From the NCBI RefSeq assembly GCF_048323695.1, contig NZ_JBLWFT010000003.1:201405-265404 (forward strand): 64,000 nucleotides of DNA. The letters run 5' to 3'. This DNA is from Aquisalimonas sp007126095. Lineage in GTDB: Bacteria; Pseudomonadota; Gammaproteobacteria; Nitrococcales; Aquisalimonadaceae. Position numbers and translations under genes: made by a program. The notes beneath the pieces are model-generated. The model saw only the letters and a list, made by a program, of their open reading frames with translations. It did not search any database and was not told where the DNA came from. Shown piece by piece: positions 25,373 to 36,477 of this stretch (positions within the stretch are counted from its first letter, which is position 1; each line of letters begins with the position of its first letter).

Positions 25373-27229
25373 TCACCGCAGTCCATCCATGCCCGGGGAG
25401 ACATGCAGGGCGGCCGGCAGCCGGCCCACCGCCTCCGCCGGCATGGGCCGGGCCAGCAGATAGCCCTGGACCAGGGCACAGCCGGCTTCACGCAGGAACT
25501 GATACTGCGACCACGTCTCCACGCCCTCGGCCACGGTCTTCAGGCCAAGGCTGCGGGCCATGCCGATCATGGAGCGGGTCAGAGTGACGTCCTGGCTGTC
25601 TTCGGGCAGCCCGTCGACGAAGGACCGGTCGATCTTCAACCCGGCGATGGGAATGCGGCGCAGATAGTCCAGGGACGCATAGCCGGTGCCGAAATCATCC
25701 ACGTAGATGCTGATCCGTCCCTCACTGAGCACACGCATGTTGTCGGCTACCTGGCCGCCGTGGCTGACCAGTGACAGTTCAGTGATCTCCAGATGCAGCA
25801 GCTCCGGTTCCATGCCCACCGCTTCGAGGCTGTCCAGCACCATGGTGGCGAACAGCGGGTCCTGGAGCTGCACCGCTTCCACGTTGACGGCCACTGGCCG
25901 CAGGGTTACCCCGGCACGCCGCCAGGCGGCCAGCTGCCGGCAGCATTCCTCCACCACCCAGCGGCCCATGGGGACGATCAGACCCGTCTGCTCGGCGATG
26001 GCGATGAAACTGCCCGGCGACATCTCGCCCAGCTCGTCATCGTGCCAGCGCAACAGCGCCTCGTAGCTGACAATGCCGTTGTCGGACAGCGACGTGATGG
26101 GCTGATAGTGCAGCCGGAAATCCTGCCGCTCCGTGGCTCTGCGCAGCCGGGATTCCACGGCGATGCGCCGGGAGATGTCCGCGGAGTCGGCCTGACTGAC
26201 GAACCGCACGGGCCTGTGCACACCGTCCGACGGCACGCGGACCGCGGTCGCCGCCCGCTCCAGAAGCCGCCGTGGTGTCGTACCGTGGTCCGGGAAGACG
26301 GAACCGCCAATGCGGACATTCAGGTAGTGCTCGTGCCCGTCGACGATGAACGGGCGCTCCAGTGCCCCGCGGATCTGCTCGGCCATGGTGTCGATGCAAC
26401 CGGTATCGCGCCCCGGCGCGGGCAGGACCAGTGCGCACTCGTCCCCCTCCAGCCGCGCCGCCGTACCACCCGGCGGGCAGCCGTCACGCAGCCGCGCGGC
26501 GAGTTCCACCAGTATCCGGTCACCGGTGGCGGTGCCGTGGCTTTCGTTGATCAGCCGCAGCCCCTCGATATCGAACAGCAGCACCACCACCTTGCGTCCG
26601 TCTCCCTGGCTGAGCTCGATCAGGTGCTGCAGCCGCTCACCAACCAAGCGCCGATTGGGTAGACGGGTGAGTGGATCGTAGAACACGGAGAATTCAACGG
26701 CGGCGCGCAGGCGGCGCAGCTCGCGCACATGGTGCAGTTCATGCTGCACCAGCTCCGCGAACTGCCGGAGCCGGGACAGCGCCTGTTCGTCGAAGGCGCG
26801 GGGGATGCGGTCGATGACGCACAGGGTACCCACGGGATGGCCGGCCGGGCCGTGCACCACCACGCCAGCGTAGAAGCGGATGCCGGGATCGCCGGTCACC
26901 AACGGATTGCGGGAAAAGCGTGGATCCCGAAGCGTATCGGACACCAGAAGCATGCCATCTTTGCTGTCGATGGCGTGCGCACAGAAAGAGATGTCGCGAT
27001 CGACCTGAGCGCGATCCCAGCCGAAGGCCGACTTGAACCACTCCCGGTCGCGATCCACCAGGCTGATCAGCACGACCGGCAAGCGGAAGATGTCGGCGAT
27101 CAGATGCGTGAGCCGGTCAAAGCGCGTCTCCGCCGACGTATCAAGCACATTGAGCGAGTAGAGATCATAAAGCCGCTCTTCCTCAATAGCCGGCCGTCCC
27201 GTGCTGTTCAGATTCAGATCCTGCTCCAT
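25373..27229 (-). CDS. GAF-GGDEF-EAL hybrid c-di-GMP protein with degenerate GGDEF
   Basis: 618 residues, soluble. Order: GAF (about 20-165, with FCAHAIDS and FYAGVVVHGPAGHPVGTLCVID), GGDEF (about 175-340) and EAL (about 355-610). The cyclase signature is degenerate, EGDEC instead of GGDEF, so synthesis is unlikely. The EAL domain keeps YEALLRW, EITELS, DDFGTGYASL, KIDRSFV and AEGVET, pointing to phosphodiesterase activity, possibly GTP-modulated by the dead GGDEF. ATG at 27229 precedes MEQDLN with a weak GAGGCG site; the long open frame upstream is antisense to the ABC transporter. Confidence 0.9.
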   Translation of the reverse strand: MEQDLNLNSTGRPAIEEERLYDLYSLNVLDTSAETRFDRLTHLIADIFRLPVVLISLVDRDREWFKSAFGWDRAQVDRDISFCAHAIDSKDGMLLVSDTLRDPRFSRNPLVTGDPGIRFYAGVVVHGPAGHPVGTLCVIDRIPRAFDEQALSRLRQFAELVQHELHHVRELRRLRAAVEFSVFYDPLTRLPNRRLVGERLQHLIELSQGDGRKVVVLLFDIEGLRLINESHGTATGDRILVELAARLRDGCPPGGTAARLEGDECALVLPAPGRDTGCIDTMAEQIRGALERPFIVDGHEHYLNVRIGGSVFPDHGTTPRRLLERAATAVRVPSDGVHRPVRFVSQADSADISRRIAVESRLRRATERQDFRLHYQPITSLSDNGIVSYEALLRWHDDELGEMSPGSFIAIAEQTGLIVPMGRWVVEECCRQLAAWRRAGVTLRPVAVNVEAVQLQDPLFATMVLDSLEAVGMEPELLHLEITELSLVSHGGQVADNMRVLSEGRISIYVDDFGTGYASLDYLRRIPIAGLKIDRSFVDGLPEDSQDVTLTRSMIGMARSLGLKTVAEGVETWSQYQFLREAGCALVQGYLLARPMPAEAVGRLPAALHVSPGMDGLR

Positions 27230-27382
27230 GGCGCGACGCCTCAACTGCCGTAACCCTCTGCTTTCCAAGCATAGTTGAGTGCTACCGCCATCGCCCGCCC
27301 CGGCTCTGGACATCGCGCCGGATCGCGGGGAGGATTGCACCATGCCATTGAACGGGTTCGATCCCCGCCGGAGCACGACCCC

Positions 27383-28350
<968 letters not shown>

Positions 28351-28354
<4 letters not shown>

Positions 28355-29133
28355 GCCGGCCCGGCCTGCTCCGGGGCCTGCAACAGACCGCCAGCCTGGC
28401 CTGGCGCACGCTGCTGCAGCTCCGACACAACCCCTGGGAGCTGGGCGACTTCAGTATCCAGCCGGTGCTCTTTCTGCTGCTGTTCCTGTACGTGTTCGGT
28501 GGCGCCATCGCCGGCTCCACCAGCGATTACCTGACCTTCATCCTGCCCGGGGTGATCGTCATGAACATGGCCTTTGTCACCGTCTACGTCGGCCACGGCC
28601 TGAACACCGACCTCACCAAGGGTTTCTTCGACCGTCTGCGGGCGCTGCCAATCGCCCCCTGGGCGCCGCTGGCCGGGCGGATTCTCGCGGACCTGGTCAA
28701 ACAGGCCTGGTCCATCGTCCTGCTGCTCGCCATCGGATTCCTGCTTGGCTTCCGGCTGGGCACCTCCGTTGGCGGGCTGTTCGCCATGGCCGCCCTGGTG
28801 CTGGTGTTCGCCCTGGCCCTGTCGTGGGTGATGGTCCTGGTGGGTGTCATCGCCCGGGACCCGGAACACGTGCAACTGTTCGGCTTCACCGCACTGTTTC
28901 CGGTCACCTTCGTCAGCAACGTCTTCGTGCCCGTGGAGACCATGCCGGGCTGGCTGCAGGTCATTGTGATCGCCAACCCGATATCCCAGCTCTCGGACGC
29001 CTCCCGCGGGCTCATCGTCGGCGGCCCGGTACTGGAGCCCGCCCTTTGGGCCGTGGCCTGGTCGGTGGCGATTACCGCCGTGTTCGCTCCGCTTTCGGTG
29101 TGGGCGCTGCGGCGGCGGATCATGAACGGGTGA
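28351..29133 (+). CDS. ABC-2 type permease, DrrB-like
   Basis: 260 residues, six predicted membrane helices, with the ABC-2 pattern (FSIQPVLFLLLFLYVFGGAIAG, LPGVIVMNMAF, FVSNVFVPVETMPGWLQ). Pairs with the DrrA-like ATPase to export a hydrophobic compound. Translationally coupled to it (ATGA overlap). Followed by about 100 bp before the next gene. Confidence 0.93.
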
Positions 29134-29229
29134 CCCCGCCCCCGCCTACACCCGTGGGCACCGCAATGCTATCGTCTCGTGTAGGGGCTGCCCCTTTCCG
29201 TCCGCTGTGGACCGCCCGGCGGGCTGCCG

Positions 29230-31734
29230 ATGGCAGCGCAAGGATTGCCACGCCCTGCGGGGGGCCGTGTGAACGATAACGACGCATCAACCCGACTCCA
29301 CCATGAACTCGCCCACTTTGCCGTCGAGAACGCGGCAGACGGCATCGTCTGGCTGCGGAGCGACGGCACTCACGAGTACGCCAACGCGGCCATCTGCCGC
29401 ATGCTGGGTTACGATCGGGACGACCTGCTGCAGCGCACGGTCTACGACGTCTGCGCCGGCTTCACGCCGTCGTTGTGGCGGGAGCACTGGGAGGACCTGA
29501 AGCAGGCCGGCTCCATGTGTTTCGAAGCCGAACTCTGGATGACCGACGGCGGCACCCTGCCGGTGGAGATCAACGCCAATTTCCTGGTCCACAAGGACCG
29601 CGAGTACAACTGCGCGTCCGTCCGCGACATCACCGAGCGCAAACGCGCCGAGGCGGCGCTGAACCGCAGCGACTGGCTACTGCGCATCGCCGGCCAGGCC
29701 GCCAACATCGGCGGCTGGGCCTTGGACCTGCAATCGGGCCACATCCTCTGGTCGGACGAAGTCTGTGCCATCCACGACATGCCACCGGGTACGACCCCGA
29801 CGGTGGACCAGGGCATCGGCTTCTACGCCCCGGAATGGCGCGAACACATCCGCAAGCTGTTCAACCGCTGCGCCACCGACGGTACGCCCTTCGACGAGGA
29901 GCTTGAACTCGTCACCGCACGGGAGCGACGCATCTGGGTGCGGACCATGGGCGCGGCCTTGCGGGATGCCAGCGGCGCCATTACACAGGTCCAGGGCGCG
30001 TTCCAGGACATCACCGAGCAGAAGAACGTCAAGCGCACCCTTGACCAGAGCCGCCGGCACTTCCAGGAGCTGGCCGACGCCATGCCCATCAGCGTGTGGG
30101 TGGCCGACGGCGACGGCCATCTGTTCTACGGCAACAGAACGCTGAGCACCTACTCCGGGCTGGAGCGCGCGGACCTGTCCCGGGACGGATGGATGACGGT
30201 CATCCACCCGGACGACCGCAAACGCGTTGCCCGCGCCTGGGACCGCTGCGTGCGGACCGGCCGGCATTACTCCGTGGAGTTCCGCATTCGCAGCCAGCGC
30301 GACGACAGCTACCGCTGGCATCTGGTGAAAGCGGTTCCAATCCTCGACGACGGGGGCACCATCGTGCGCTGGTACGGCACGGCCACGGACATCCATGTGC
30401 GCCGGGAGAACGAGGAGAAGATCACGCGGCTGGCGCTGTATGACCCACTCACCGGGTTGCCGAACCGCCGCCTCCTGCAGGACCGGCTGCAGCACGCCAT
30501 GAGCGCCGCGGCACGACACCGCCACAGCGGCGCGGTGCTGTTCCTGGACCTGGACAACTTCAAGACGCTCAACGACACGCTCGGCCACGACGAGGGCGAC
30601 GCCCTGCTGGAGGAGGTGGCGAAGCGGCTTCTCGACTGCCTGCGAGCGGAAGATACCGTCGCCCGTTTCGGCGGCGACGAGTTCGTGGTCGTGGTCAACA
30701 ACCTGCAGGATGCGCCGGATCTCGCCGCCGTCCAGGCAGAGGCCGTCGCCAACGACATTCTCACGACTCTGAACGTCCCCTACCAGCTCGGCGAACACCT
30801 GCGGCACATCACCCCGAGCATCGGAATCACCCTGCTGGGCGACCCCGACGATACAGTCAACGACCTGCTCAAACGGGCCGACTTCGCCATGTACCAGGCG
30901 AAGGCGGCTGGCCGGAACACCCTTCGGCTATTCGACCCCGAAATGCAGGCCGCAGTGAACGCGCGTATCGAACTGGGCACCCGCATGCGCGCGGCACTGG
31001 AACGCGACGAGTTCCAGCCGTACTACCAGGCGCAGGTCGACGCCGGCGGTCAGGTCACCGGCGTTGAAGCCCTGGCGCGCTGGAACGATCCGGAGCGCGG
31101 GCTGATCTCGCCGGCCCAGTTCATCCCGATTGCCGAAGACACGGGACTGATCATCGATCTCGGCGCGGCAATTCTGGAGGCCGCCTGCCAACAGCTCGCC
31201 GACTGGGCCCGCAACACGGATACCGCCGCACTCGCCGTGTCGGTGAATATCAGCCCGCAGCAGTTCCAGCACCCGGATTTCGTCACCCGTCTGCAGACCA
31301 TCCTGCAGCGCACCGGCGCTCCCGCCGACCGCCTCAACCTGGAAATCACGGAGAGCCTGTTCCTCCACGACACGGAAGAGACCATCAACCGCATGATGGC
31401 GTTGAAGACCCACGGCATCGGCTTTTCCCTGGACGACTTCGGCACCGGGTACTCGTCGCTGTACTACCTCAAGCGGCTGCCGCTGGATCAGATCAAGATC
31501 GACCAGCGGTTCGTGCGCGACGTCCTCGACGACCCCAACGACGCGGTGATCGTGCGCACCATTATCCTGCTTGCCCAGAGCCTTGGTCTGGATGCCATTG
31601 CCGAGGGGGTGGAGACAGAAGCCATTCACGGATTCCTGGAGCGCGCCGGTTGCCCCGCGTTTCAGGGTTATCTGTTCGGCCACCCGCAGCCGGCCGCGGA
31701 CTTCATCCGCACGCTTCGGCAGAAACTGTCGTAG
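29230..31734 (+). CDS. PAS-PAS-PAS-GGDEF-EAL sensor protein
   Basis: 834 residues, no membrane helices. Three PAS/PAC units (about 20-140, 150-270, 275-395; e.g. DITERKRAEAAL and RWYGTATDIHVRRENEEK) precede GGDEF (LYDPLTGLPNRRL, FGGDEFVVVV) and EAL (VEALARW, EITESLFLHD, DDFGTGYSSLYYLKRLP, AEGVETE). Both catalytic signatures are intact, so it could make and break c-di-GMP. Start uncertain: the ATG at 29230 has no good ribosome site; a GTG at 29269 lies after GCGGGGGGCC and also precedes the first PAS. Confidence 0.92.
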   Translation: MAAQGLPRPAGGRVNDNDASTRLHHELAHFAVENAADGIVWLRSDGTHEYANAAICRMLGYDRDDLLQRTVYDVCAGFTPSLWREHWEDLKQAGSMCFEAELWMTDGGTLPVEINANFLVHKDREYNCASVRDITERKRAEAALNRSDWLLRIAGQAANIGGWALDLQSGHILWSDEVCAIHDMPPGTTPTVDQGIGFYAPEWREHIRKLFNRCATDGTPFDEELELVTARERRIWVRTMGAALRDASGAITQVQGAFQDITEQKNVKRTLDQSRRHFQELADAMPISVWVADGDGHLFYGNRTLSTYSGLERADLSRDGWMTVIHPDDRKRVARAWDRCVRTGRHYSVEFRIRSQRDDSYRWHLVKAVPILDDGGTIVRWYGTATDIHVRRENEEKITRLALYDPLTGLPNRRLLQDRLQHAMSAAARHRHSGAVLFLDLDNFKTLNDTLGHDEGDALLEEVAKRLLDCLRAEDTVARFGGDEFVVVVNNLQDAPDLAAVQAEAVANDILTTLNVPYQLGEHLRHITPSIGITLLGDPDDTVNDLLKRADFAMYQAKAAGRNTLRLFDPEMQAAVNARIELGTRMRAALERDEFQPYYQAQVDAGGQVTGVEALARWNDPERGLISPAQFIPIAEDTGLIIDLGAAILEAACQQLADWARNTDTAALAVSVNISPQQFQHPDFVTRLQTILQRTGAPADRLNLEITESLFLHDTEETINRMMALKTHGIGFSLDDFGTGYSSLYYLKRLPLDQIKIDQRFVRDVLDDPNDAVIVRTIILLAQSLGLDAIAEGVETEAIHGFLERAGCPAFQGYLFGHPQPAADFIRTLRQKLS

Positions 31735-31815
31735 ACCTCGCCGTGACCGGGGGCAGGCAGCCGCGTACCATCGCCCCAGTCCAGGGATCTGCCAGCAGCC
31801 GCGGGAGTGCAGCTA

Positions 31816-33099
31816 TTGAAACGCCGTAACCGGTACATCATCACCGTTGTCGCCGTGCTCACGGTCGCATTCGTGATCGGCAACATCATCCTTTTCAACG
31901 CCCTGCCGAAACCAAAACGCCTGGACCAGCCGGTACACGTGGATTACGGCGTCAGCGATCCGCAGTTCCAGCGCACCATGGGCGCACTGATGCAGAACCC
32001 CATCACCGGCGGCAACCGCATTGCCCTGCTGGAAGACGGCGAAGCCATCTACGACGCCATGCTCGACGCCATCAACGATGCCGAGCACTCCGTGACCTTC
32101 GAAACCTACGAGTTCTGGGGCGAGGAGGCGGCCGGCGCGTTTGCCTACGCGCTCAGCGAGGCGGCGGAACGGGGCGTCGCCGTGCACGCTCTGCTCGACT
32201 ACATCGGCTCGGCCGCCGCCAACCCGGACAAGCTCGAACGCATGGAAGACGCCGGAGTGGAACTCATTCGCTGGCGCAAGCCGTCGTGGTACGAACTGGC
32301 CCGGTTCAACCACCGCACGCATCGCAAGCTGCTGGTCACCGATGGTGACATCGGCTTCACCGGCGGTGCCAACGTCGCCGACAACTGGCTGCCCGACGAC
32401 GACGGCGAGGCCTACCGGGACAACCACTTCCGCCTGGAAGGCCCGGTGGTGGGCGGCCTGCAGGCCGCGTTCATGGAGAACTGGCTGGACGCCAGCGGCG
32501 CCCTGCTCCTGGCTGAGGCGTATTTCCCCGAGCTGGACGATGCCGGCGAGCTGCCCATGCAGGTGGTCAGCAGCGCGCCGCGTGAAGGCTATCACCGCAT
32601 GCGCAAGATGTTCCTCTACGCCATCGCGGCGGCGGAAGAACGGATCACCATCGGCACGGCCTACTTCTACCCGGATCCGGCATTCCTGGACGCGCTGGCC
32701 GACGCCGCCGACCGCGGGGTGGAAGTGCGCATCCTCGTGCCCGGGGACAGCATCGACAAGGGCTTTGTGCGGCACGCCTCGGTGAACCGCTGGGAACCGA
32801 TGCTCGAGGCCGGCGTGGCGCTGTACGAGTACCAACCGTCCATGTACCACTCGAAGCTGATCAGCATTGACGACCAGTGGGCCAGCATCGGCTCCACCAA
32901 CCTGGACAACCGCTCGTTCCGCATCAACGACGAGACCAACGTCAACATCTACGACGCGACGTTCGCCCGGGATATCCGCCAACTCGTGGAACAGGATCTG
33001 GACAACGCCGAACGCTACGACCTGGAGCGCTGGCGGGAGCGGCCCTGGCACAAGCGCCTGGCCGGGTGGCTGACCATGACCATCGGCGGCCACCTGTAG
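31816..33099 (+). CDS. Phospholipase D-like / cardiolipin synthase-like protein
   Basis: About 427 residues. One N-terminal membrane anchor (YIITVVAVLTVAFVIGNIILF), then two PLD domains with HKD motifs: THRKLLVTDGD followed by GGANVAD, and YHSKLISIDDQ followed by GSTNLDNRS. Likely transphosphatidylation or phospholipid hydrolysis at the inner membrane, as in cardiolipin synthases. A GTG at 31807 is in frame but overlaps the GGGAG ribosome site, so the TTG at 31816, 8 nt downstream of that site, is the better start. Convergent with the VTT gene, 3 bp apart. Confidence 0.88.
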   Translation: MKRRNRYIITVVAVLTVAFVIGNIILFNALPKPKRLDQPVHVDYGVSDPQFQRTMGALMQNPITGGNRIALLEDGEAIYDAMLDAINDAEHSVTFETYEFWGEEAAGAFAYALSEAAERGVAVHALLDYIGSAAANPDKLERMEDAGVELIRWRKPSWYELARFNHRTHRKLLVTDGDIGFTGGANVADNWLPDDDGEAYRDNHFRLEGPVVGGLQAAFMENWLDASGALLLAEAYFPELDDAGELPMQVVSSAPREGYHRMRKMFLYAIAAAEERITIGTAYFYPDPAFLDALADAADRGVEVRILVPGDSIDKGFVRHASVNRWEPMLEAGVALYEYQPSMYHSKLISIDDQWASIGSTNLDNRSFRINDETNVNIYDATFARDIRQLVEQDLDNAERYDLERWRERPWHKRLAGWLTMTIGGHL

Positions 33100-33102
33100 G
33101 GG

Positions 33103-33780
33103 TTACTGGCGACCAACCCAGCGCCACGCCCAGCGTGTGGCGAGCCAGCTGCCGACGCCCAGCAGGGCCAGCAGAATCAGGGCCACCGTGGCCTCGCCAG
33201 ATGTGGGTGCGCGCCCCATCTGCAGCAGGAAATGCGTCGCCGCCGCCACCAGCACGGTTGACGGCAACAGACCGATAGCCGTACCGGGGAGAAAATCCCG
33301 GAACCGCAGGTGACTGCTTCCCGCCGCAAGATTGATGATGGTGTGCGGCCCCAGGGGCAGCAGGTTGATCAGCGTCATGTTCATGATGCCGCGCCGGGCC
33401 AGCAGGCGGCTGAACTGCCGCATCTTGCGCCCGGACAGGCGTCGCACAGGATGCCGCGCCAGCCAGCGGCCCAGCAGATAGCCGATGGCAGACCCCACCA
33501 GCATGCCGATATAGACCACGAAAAACCCTTCCCAGACGCCCAGCAGAGTGACGCTGACCACCACGAGGACCAACTGCGGCACGGCGATCTGGACACCGAT
33601 GACCACCGCACCGAATACCAGCCAGGAGAGCCACGGGTTCTCGGCGATACGCGTCGCCATGTCCTGCAGCCAGCCTGCCTGCCAGATATCGTCGATGGAG
33701 ATGGTGCCCCACAGGACGGCAAGGACGACCAGCCCCACGAGCACGGTGCACAGCGCGATCACACGGGAGCGGAGCGACAT
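33103..33780 (-). CDS. TVP38/TMEM64 (VTT/DedA-like) membrane protein
   Basis: 225 residues with five to six membrane helices and the VTT core: FGAVVIGVQIAVPQLVLVVVSVTLLG, then GSAIGYLLGRWL, and the NLLPLGPHTIINLAAGSS signature. VTT proteins are implicated in lipid scrambling or transport. In many bacteria a VTT domain is fused to or neighbours a phospholipase D, as here in convergent orientation, suggesting related work on membrane lipids. Confidence 0.9.
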   Translation of the reverse strand: MSLRSRVIALCTVLVGLVVLAVLWGTISIDDIWQAGWLQDMATRIAENPWLSWLVFGAVVIGVQIAVPQLVLVVVSVTLLGVWEGFFVVYIGMLVGSAIGYLLGRWLARHPVRRLSGRKMRQFSRLLARRGIMNMTLINLLPLGPHTIINLAAGSSHLRFRDFLPGTAIGLLPSTVLVAAATHFLLQMGRAPTSGEATVALILLALLGVGSWLATRWAWRWVGRQ

Positions 33781-33845
33781 TGCGTCAGACTGTCCTTAAT
33801 CCAGCACACCACAGAATGGGCCGACCGCCGGCTGACAACCGTGGT

Positions 33846-34502
33846 TCACGCGCTCGCAGGCTGCTCGGCAGCGATTTCGCGGAAAGCATTCACCAGCGTC
33901 TGCGGCTCCTGCGCTCCGGATATCACGTAGCGGCCAGCGATGATGAACGCCGGAACCCCGGTGACACCAGCCTGTTTATAGTACGCCTCTTCCCGTCGTA
34001 CCTGCTCGGCGTAGTGGTCTGACGACAGCACCTGCCCCGCCTCGTCGCCGGACAGCCCCGCCGTTTCGGCCGCCTGCTGCAGCACTGCGGGATCCGACGG
34101 GTTGAGCGCATGACCGAAATAGGCATCGAAGAGCGCCAGCTTCAGCGCCGTCTGCCGCCCCTGCCCAGCCGCCCAGGCGAGCAGGCGATGGGCGTCGAAC
34201 GTGTTGTGGGCGCGCCGGTCCTGCATGCGGGCGAAATTGAGACCCAGCCCGTGGGCGATATCGGTCATCTGCTGCTGGGCCGCCCGCATCTCGTCCGCAC
34301 TACGGCCATACTTGCCGGTGAGGTGCTCGAGAATATCCTCGCCCTCGGGTGGCATGTCCGGGTTCAACTGGAAAGGCTGCCAGCGGACATCGAAGGTGAT
34401 CTCGCCCTCCAGCTCCGCCATGGCCTGCTCCAGGCGCCTGTAGCCGATCGCGCACCAAGGGCAGGCGACGTCGGAGACGATATCGAGCGTCAGGTGGTTC
34501 AT
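33846..34502 (-). CDS. DsbA family oxidoreductase, FrnE-like
   Basis: 218 residues, no signal peptide, so cytosolic. Thioredoxin fold with active site CPWC (Cys14-Cys17), a helical insertion and the cis-proline TGVPAFIIAGRY. FrnE-like proteins act as disulphide isomerases or in stress responses. GGGGAGG lies 11 nt upstream of the ATG. An overlapping ATG at 34511 opens only a 3-codon frame (ATGGCGGCATGA). Follows the ketopantoate reductase in the same direction after a short terminator-like hairpin. Confidence 0.9.
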   Translation of the reverse strand: MNHLTLDIVSDVACPWCAIGYRRLEQAMAELEGEITFDVRWQPFQLNPDMPPEGEDILEHLTGKYGRSADEMRAAQQQMTDIAHGLGLNFARMQDRRAHNTFDAHRLLAWAAGQGRQTALKLALFDAYFGHALNPSDPAVLQQAAETAGLSGDEAGQVLSSDHYAEQVRREEAYYKQAGVTGVPAFIIAGRYVISGAQEPQTLVNAFREIAAEQPASA

Positions 34503-34553
34503 GCCGCCATTGTCCTCCCCGAACGGACGCAACTCAAACGCATAATGAAGCCG

Positions 34554-34571
34554 GCCGGGCGTCAGCCCGGC
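34554..34571 (-). terminator. Stem-loop at the end of the ketopantoate reductase gene
   Basis: GCCGGGC-GTCA-GCCCGGC, 7-bp GC stem overlapping the stop codon. It has no T-run, so it may only weaken read-through into the DsbA-like gene. Confidence 0.4.
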
Positions 34572-35521
34572 ACATGCCAGAGCCCGTTGCGCAGCAGACT
34601 GGCCATGACCTCGGTGGCGGGGGCATCGTCGCCGAGCTGACGGGCACGGGCGAACACGGCACCGCAGATGGCGTCCAGCTCCAGGGGCCGCCCCTGTTCC
34701 CGGTCCACCAGCATGGAGGTCTTGATCGGCCCCAGGTCGTAGACGATCTGGAACATCGCGTCGATGTCGCTCTCCCCCAGCTCCACATGGTCGGCCCGGG
34801 CAGCGGCGACGGTCTCGCGCATGAGTCGCCGGATCAGGGCTGCCGTGTCCGGGTTGCGGGAGAGCCGCTCGGCGTCCCAGCCTGTAAGCGCGGAGACGGG
34901 GTTCAGTCCGTTGTTGATCACCAGCTTGCGCCACAGCTCGCGGCGGATGTCGTCGGTTTCAATGACCGGCGTGCCACCTGCGTCGAAGGCGCGCACCAGC
35001 TCCGGAAACAGGGCGCTGGCGGGGCCCACCGCAGCCGCGTCGCGATTCGGCCACAGCCCGGTCACCACCTGGCCGGGGCCAGTTGCAGTGATATGGCCGG
35101 GCGCCTCCACGTGGGTCGCCACCCGCAGGGCGAAGCCGCCGATCACGCCGTCCGCGCCCAGCACCTCCGCCAATTCGCCCTCGTTGTCCACGCCGTTCTG
35201 CATGGAGAGCACCGGCACGCGGTGGCCGCGGTGTTCGAACCAGGCGCGCAGACGCTCCGCAACCTCACGGGTCGCCCCGGACTTCACCGTCAGCACGATC
35301 ACGTCCAGGTCCGCCGGGTCACCGGCACAGAGCCCGTCGAGGTCGACACACGCCACATCGCCCTCGCGCCTGAATGCCGGGTGGTCAACGCGCATGCCCT
35401 CCTCGCGAAGGGCCTGCAAATGCGGCCCGCGCGCGATGAACGTCACCTCGTTGCCCGCCTCCAGCCAGCGCGCGCCGTAATAGCCACCGACGCCACCGGC
35501 ACCGATCACTGCAATTCGCAT
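34562..35521 (-). CDS. panE: 2-dehydropantoate 2-reductase (ketopantoate reductase family)
   Basis: 319 residues. NADPH-dependent reduction of ketopantoate in pantothenate/CoA synthesis. Dinucleotide-binding GAGGVGGYYGARW at the N-terminus, MQNGVDNE in the middle, and the catalytic lysine segment ELWRKLVINNGLNPVSALTG in the C-terminal helical domain. Paralogues of this family with other 2-oxoacid substrates exist, so the symbol assumes the usual function. No other pantothenate gene is near. Confidence 0.82.
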   Translation of the reverse strand: MRIAVIGAGGVGGYYGARWLEAGNEVTFIARGPHLQALREEGMRVDHPAFRREGDVACVDLDGLCAGDPADLDVIVLTVKSGATREVAERLRAWFEHRGHRVPVLSMQNGVDNEGELAEVLGADGVIGGFALRVATHVEAPGHITATGPGQVVTGLWPNRDAAAVGPASALFPELVRAFDAGGTPVIETDDIRRELWRKLVINNGLNPVSALTGWDAERLSRNPDTAALIRRLMRETVAAARADHVELGESDIDAMFQIVYDLGPIKTSMLVDREQGRPLELDAICGAVFARARQLGDDAPATEVMASLLRNGLWHVPG

Positions 35522-35586
35522 GGGTTCCGCTCCCCTCGTGGTCGACGACCACAGAGCATGCCACGAGTTCGTTCACGAGGGGACAG

Positions 35587-36327
35587 TCAGTCGATTCTCG
35601 ACGCCGCGCGCTGCTCGCGCGCCAGTGGCAGCAGTCGATCGTACTCGCGCCGGACCACGTCGTAGCATTCGCAGCTGCGGGCCTCCAGGCCCTGCCGATC
35701 CAGAATCAGGATACGGCCACGCCGGTAACGGATCAGGCCGGCCTTCTGCAGCTTGCCCGCGGCCTCGGTGACACCCTCGCGCCGCACACCCAGCATGTTC
35801 GCGATCAGCTCCTGCGTCATGATCAGCTCGTCGCTGCCGATGCAGTCGTGACTGAGCAGCAGCCACCGACAGAGCTGCTGATCGAGGTTGTGGTGGCGGT
35901 TGCACACGGCAGTCTGCGCCACCTGCGTCAACAGCGCCTGGGTGTAGCGCAGAAACAGCGTCTGCATGGCGCCGCCGCGGCGGAACTCGCCGTGTAACAC
36001 AGCGGCAGGCAGACGGTAAGCGTGCCCGCGCGACTGCACCACGGCACGACTGGACGTGCTGCCGCCCCCCATGAAAAGCGGCACACCCACCACACCCTCA
36101 TGCCCCACCACGGAAATCTCTGCAGAGCCGCCATTCTGGGTAACGCACAGCAACGACACGATCGCGTCCAGCGGAAAATAGGCGTGCTTCATCATCACGA
36201 ACGGGTCGTAGAGCACAGCGCCCAGCGCAAGGGGCTGGAACTCGAGTTTCGCCTCGACACGCTTGAATTCGCCGGGCGGCAGCGCGGCGAGCAAGCGATT
36301 ACGGAACGGATCGAACTCTGAACCCAT
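35587..36327 (-). CDS. Crp/Fnr family transcriptional regulator
   Basis: 246 residues. An N-terminal cyclic-nucleotide-binding-type beta barrel (FQPLALGAVLYDPFVMMKHAYFPLDAIVSLL) is followed by a C-terminal winged helix (LIMTQELIANMLGVRREGVTEAAGKLQKAGLIRY). No FNR-type cysteine cluster in the N-terminus and no clear cAMP-phosphate Arg motif, so the signal is unknown. The ATG at 36327 starts the typical region; the in-frame extension to 36405 lacks a ribosome site. Monocistronic. Confidence 0.9.
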   Translation of the reverse strand: MGSEFDPFRNRLLAALPPGEFKRVEAKLEFQPLALGAVLYDPFVMMKHAYFPLDAIVSLLCVTQNGGSAEISVVGHEGVVGVPLFMGGGSTSSRAVVQSRGHAYRLPAAVLHGEFRRGGAMQTLFLRYTQALLTQVAQTAVCNRHHNLDQQLCRWLLLSHDCIGSDELIMTQELIANMLGVRREGVTEAAGKLQKAGLIRYRRGRILILDRQGLEARSCECYDVVRREYDRLLPLAREQRAASRID

Positions 36328-36477
36328 GCGCCGTCGTCGCCCTGTCCATTGGCACACACCATCCCGCCTTCGGGGGAATGGCCGAAGAACCGGGGGGAGA
36401 AGCATAAGAATCAGGGGGAAGTATAGACGCTAGATGAACGACTAGTAGGGCGAAACGCCGGGAATCGCGGGACGAGG

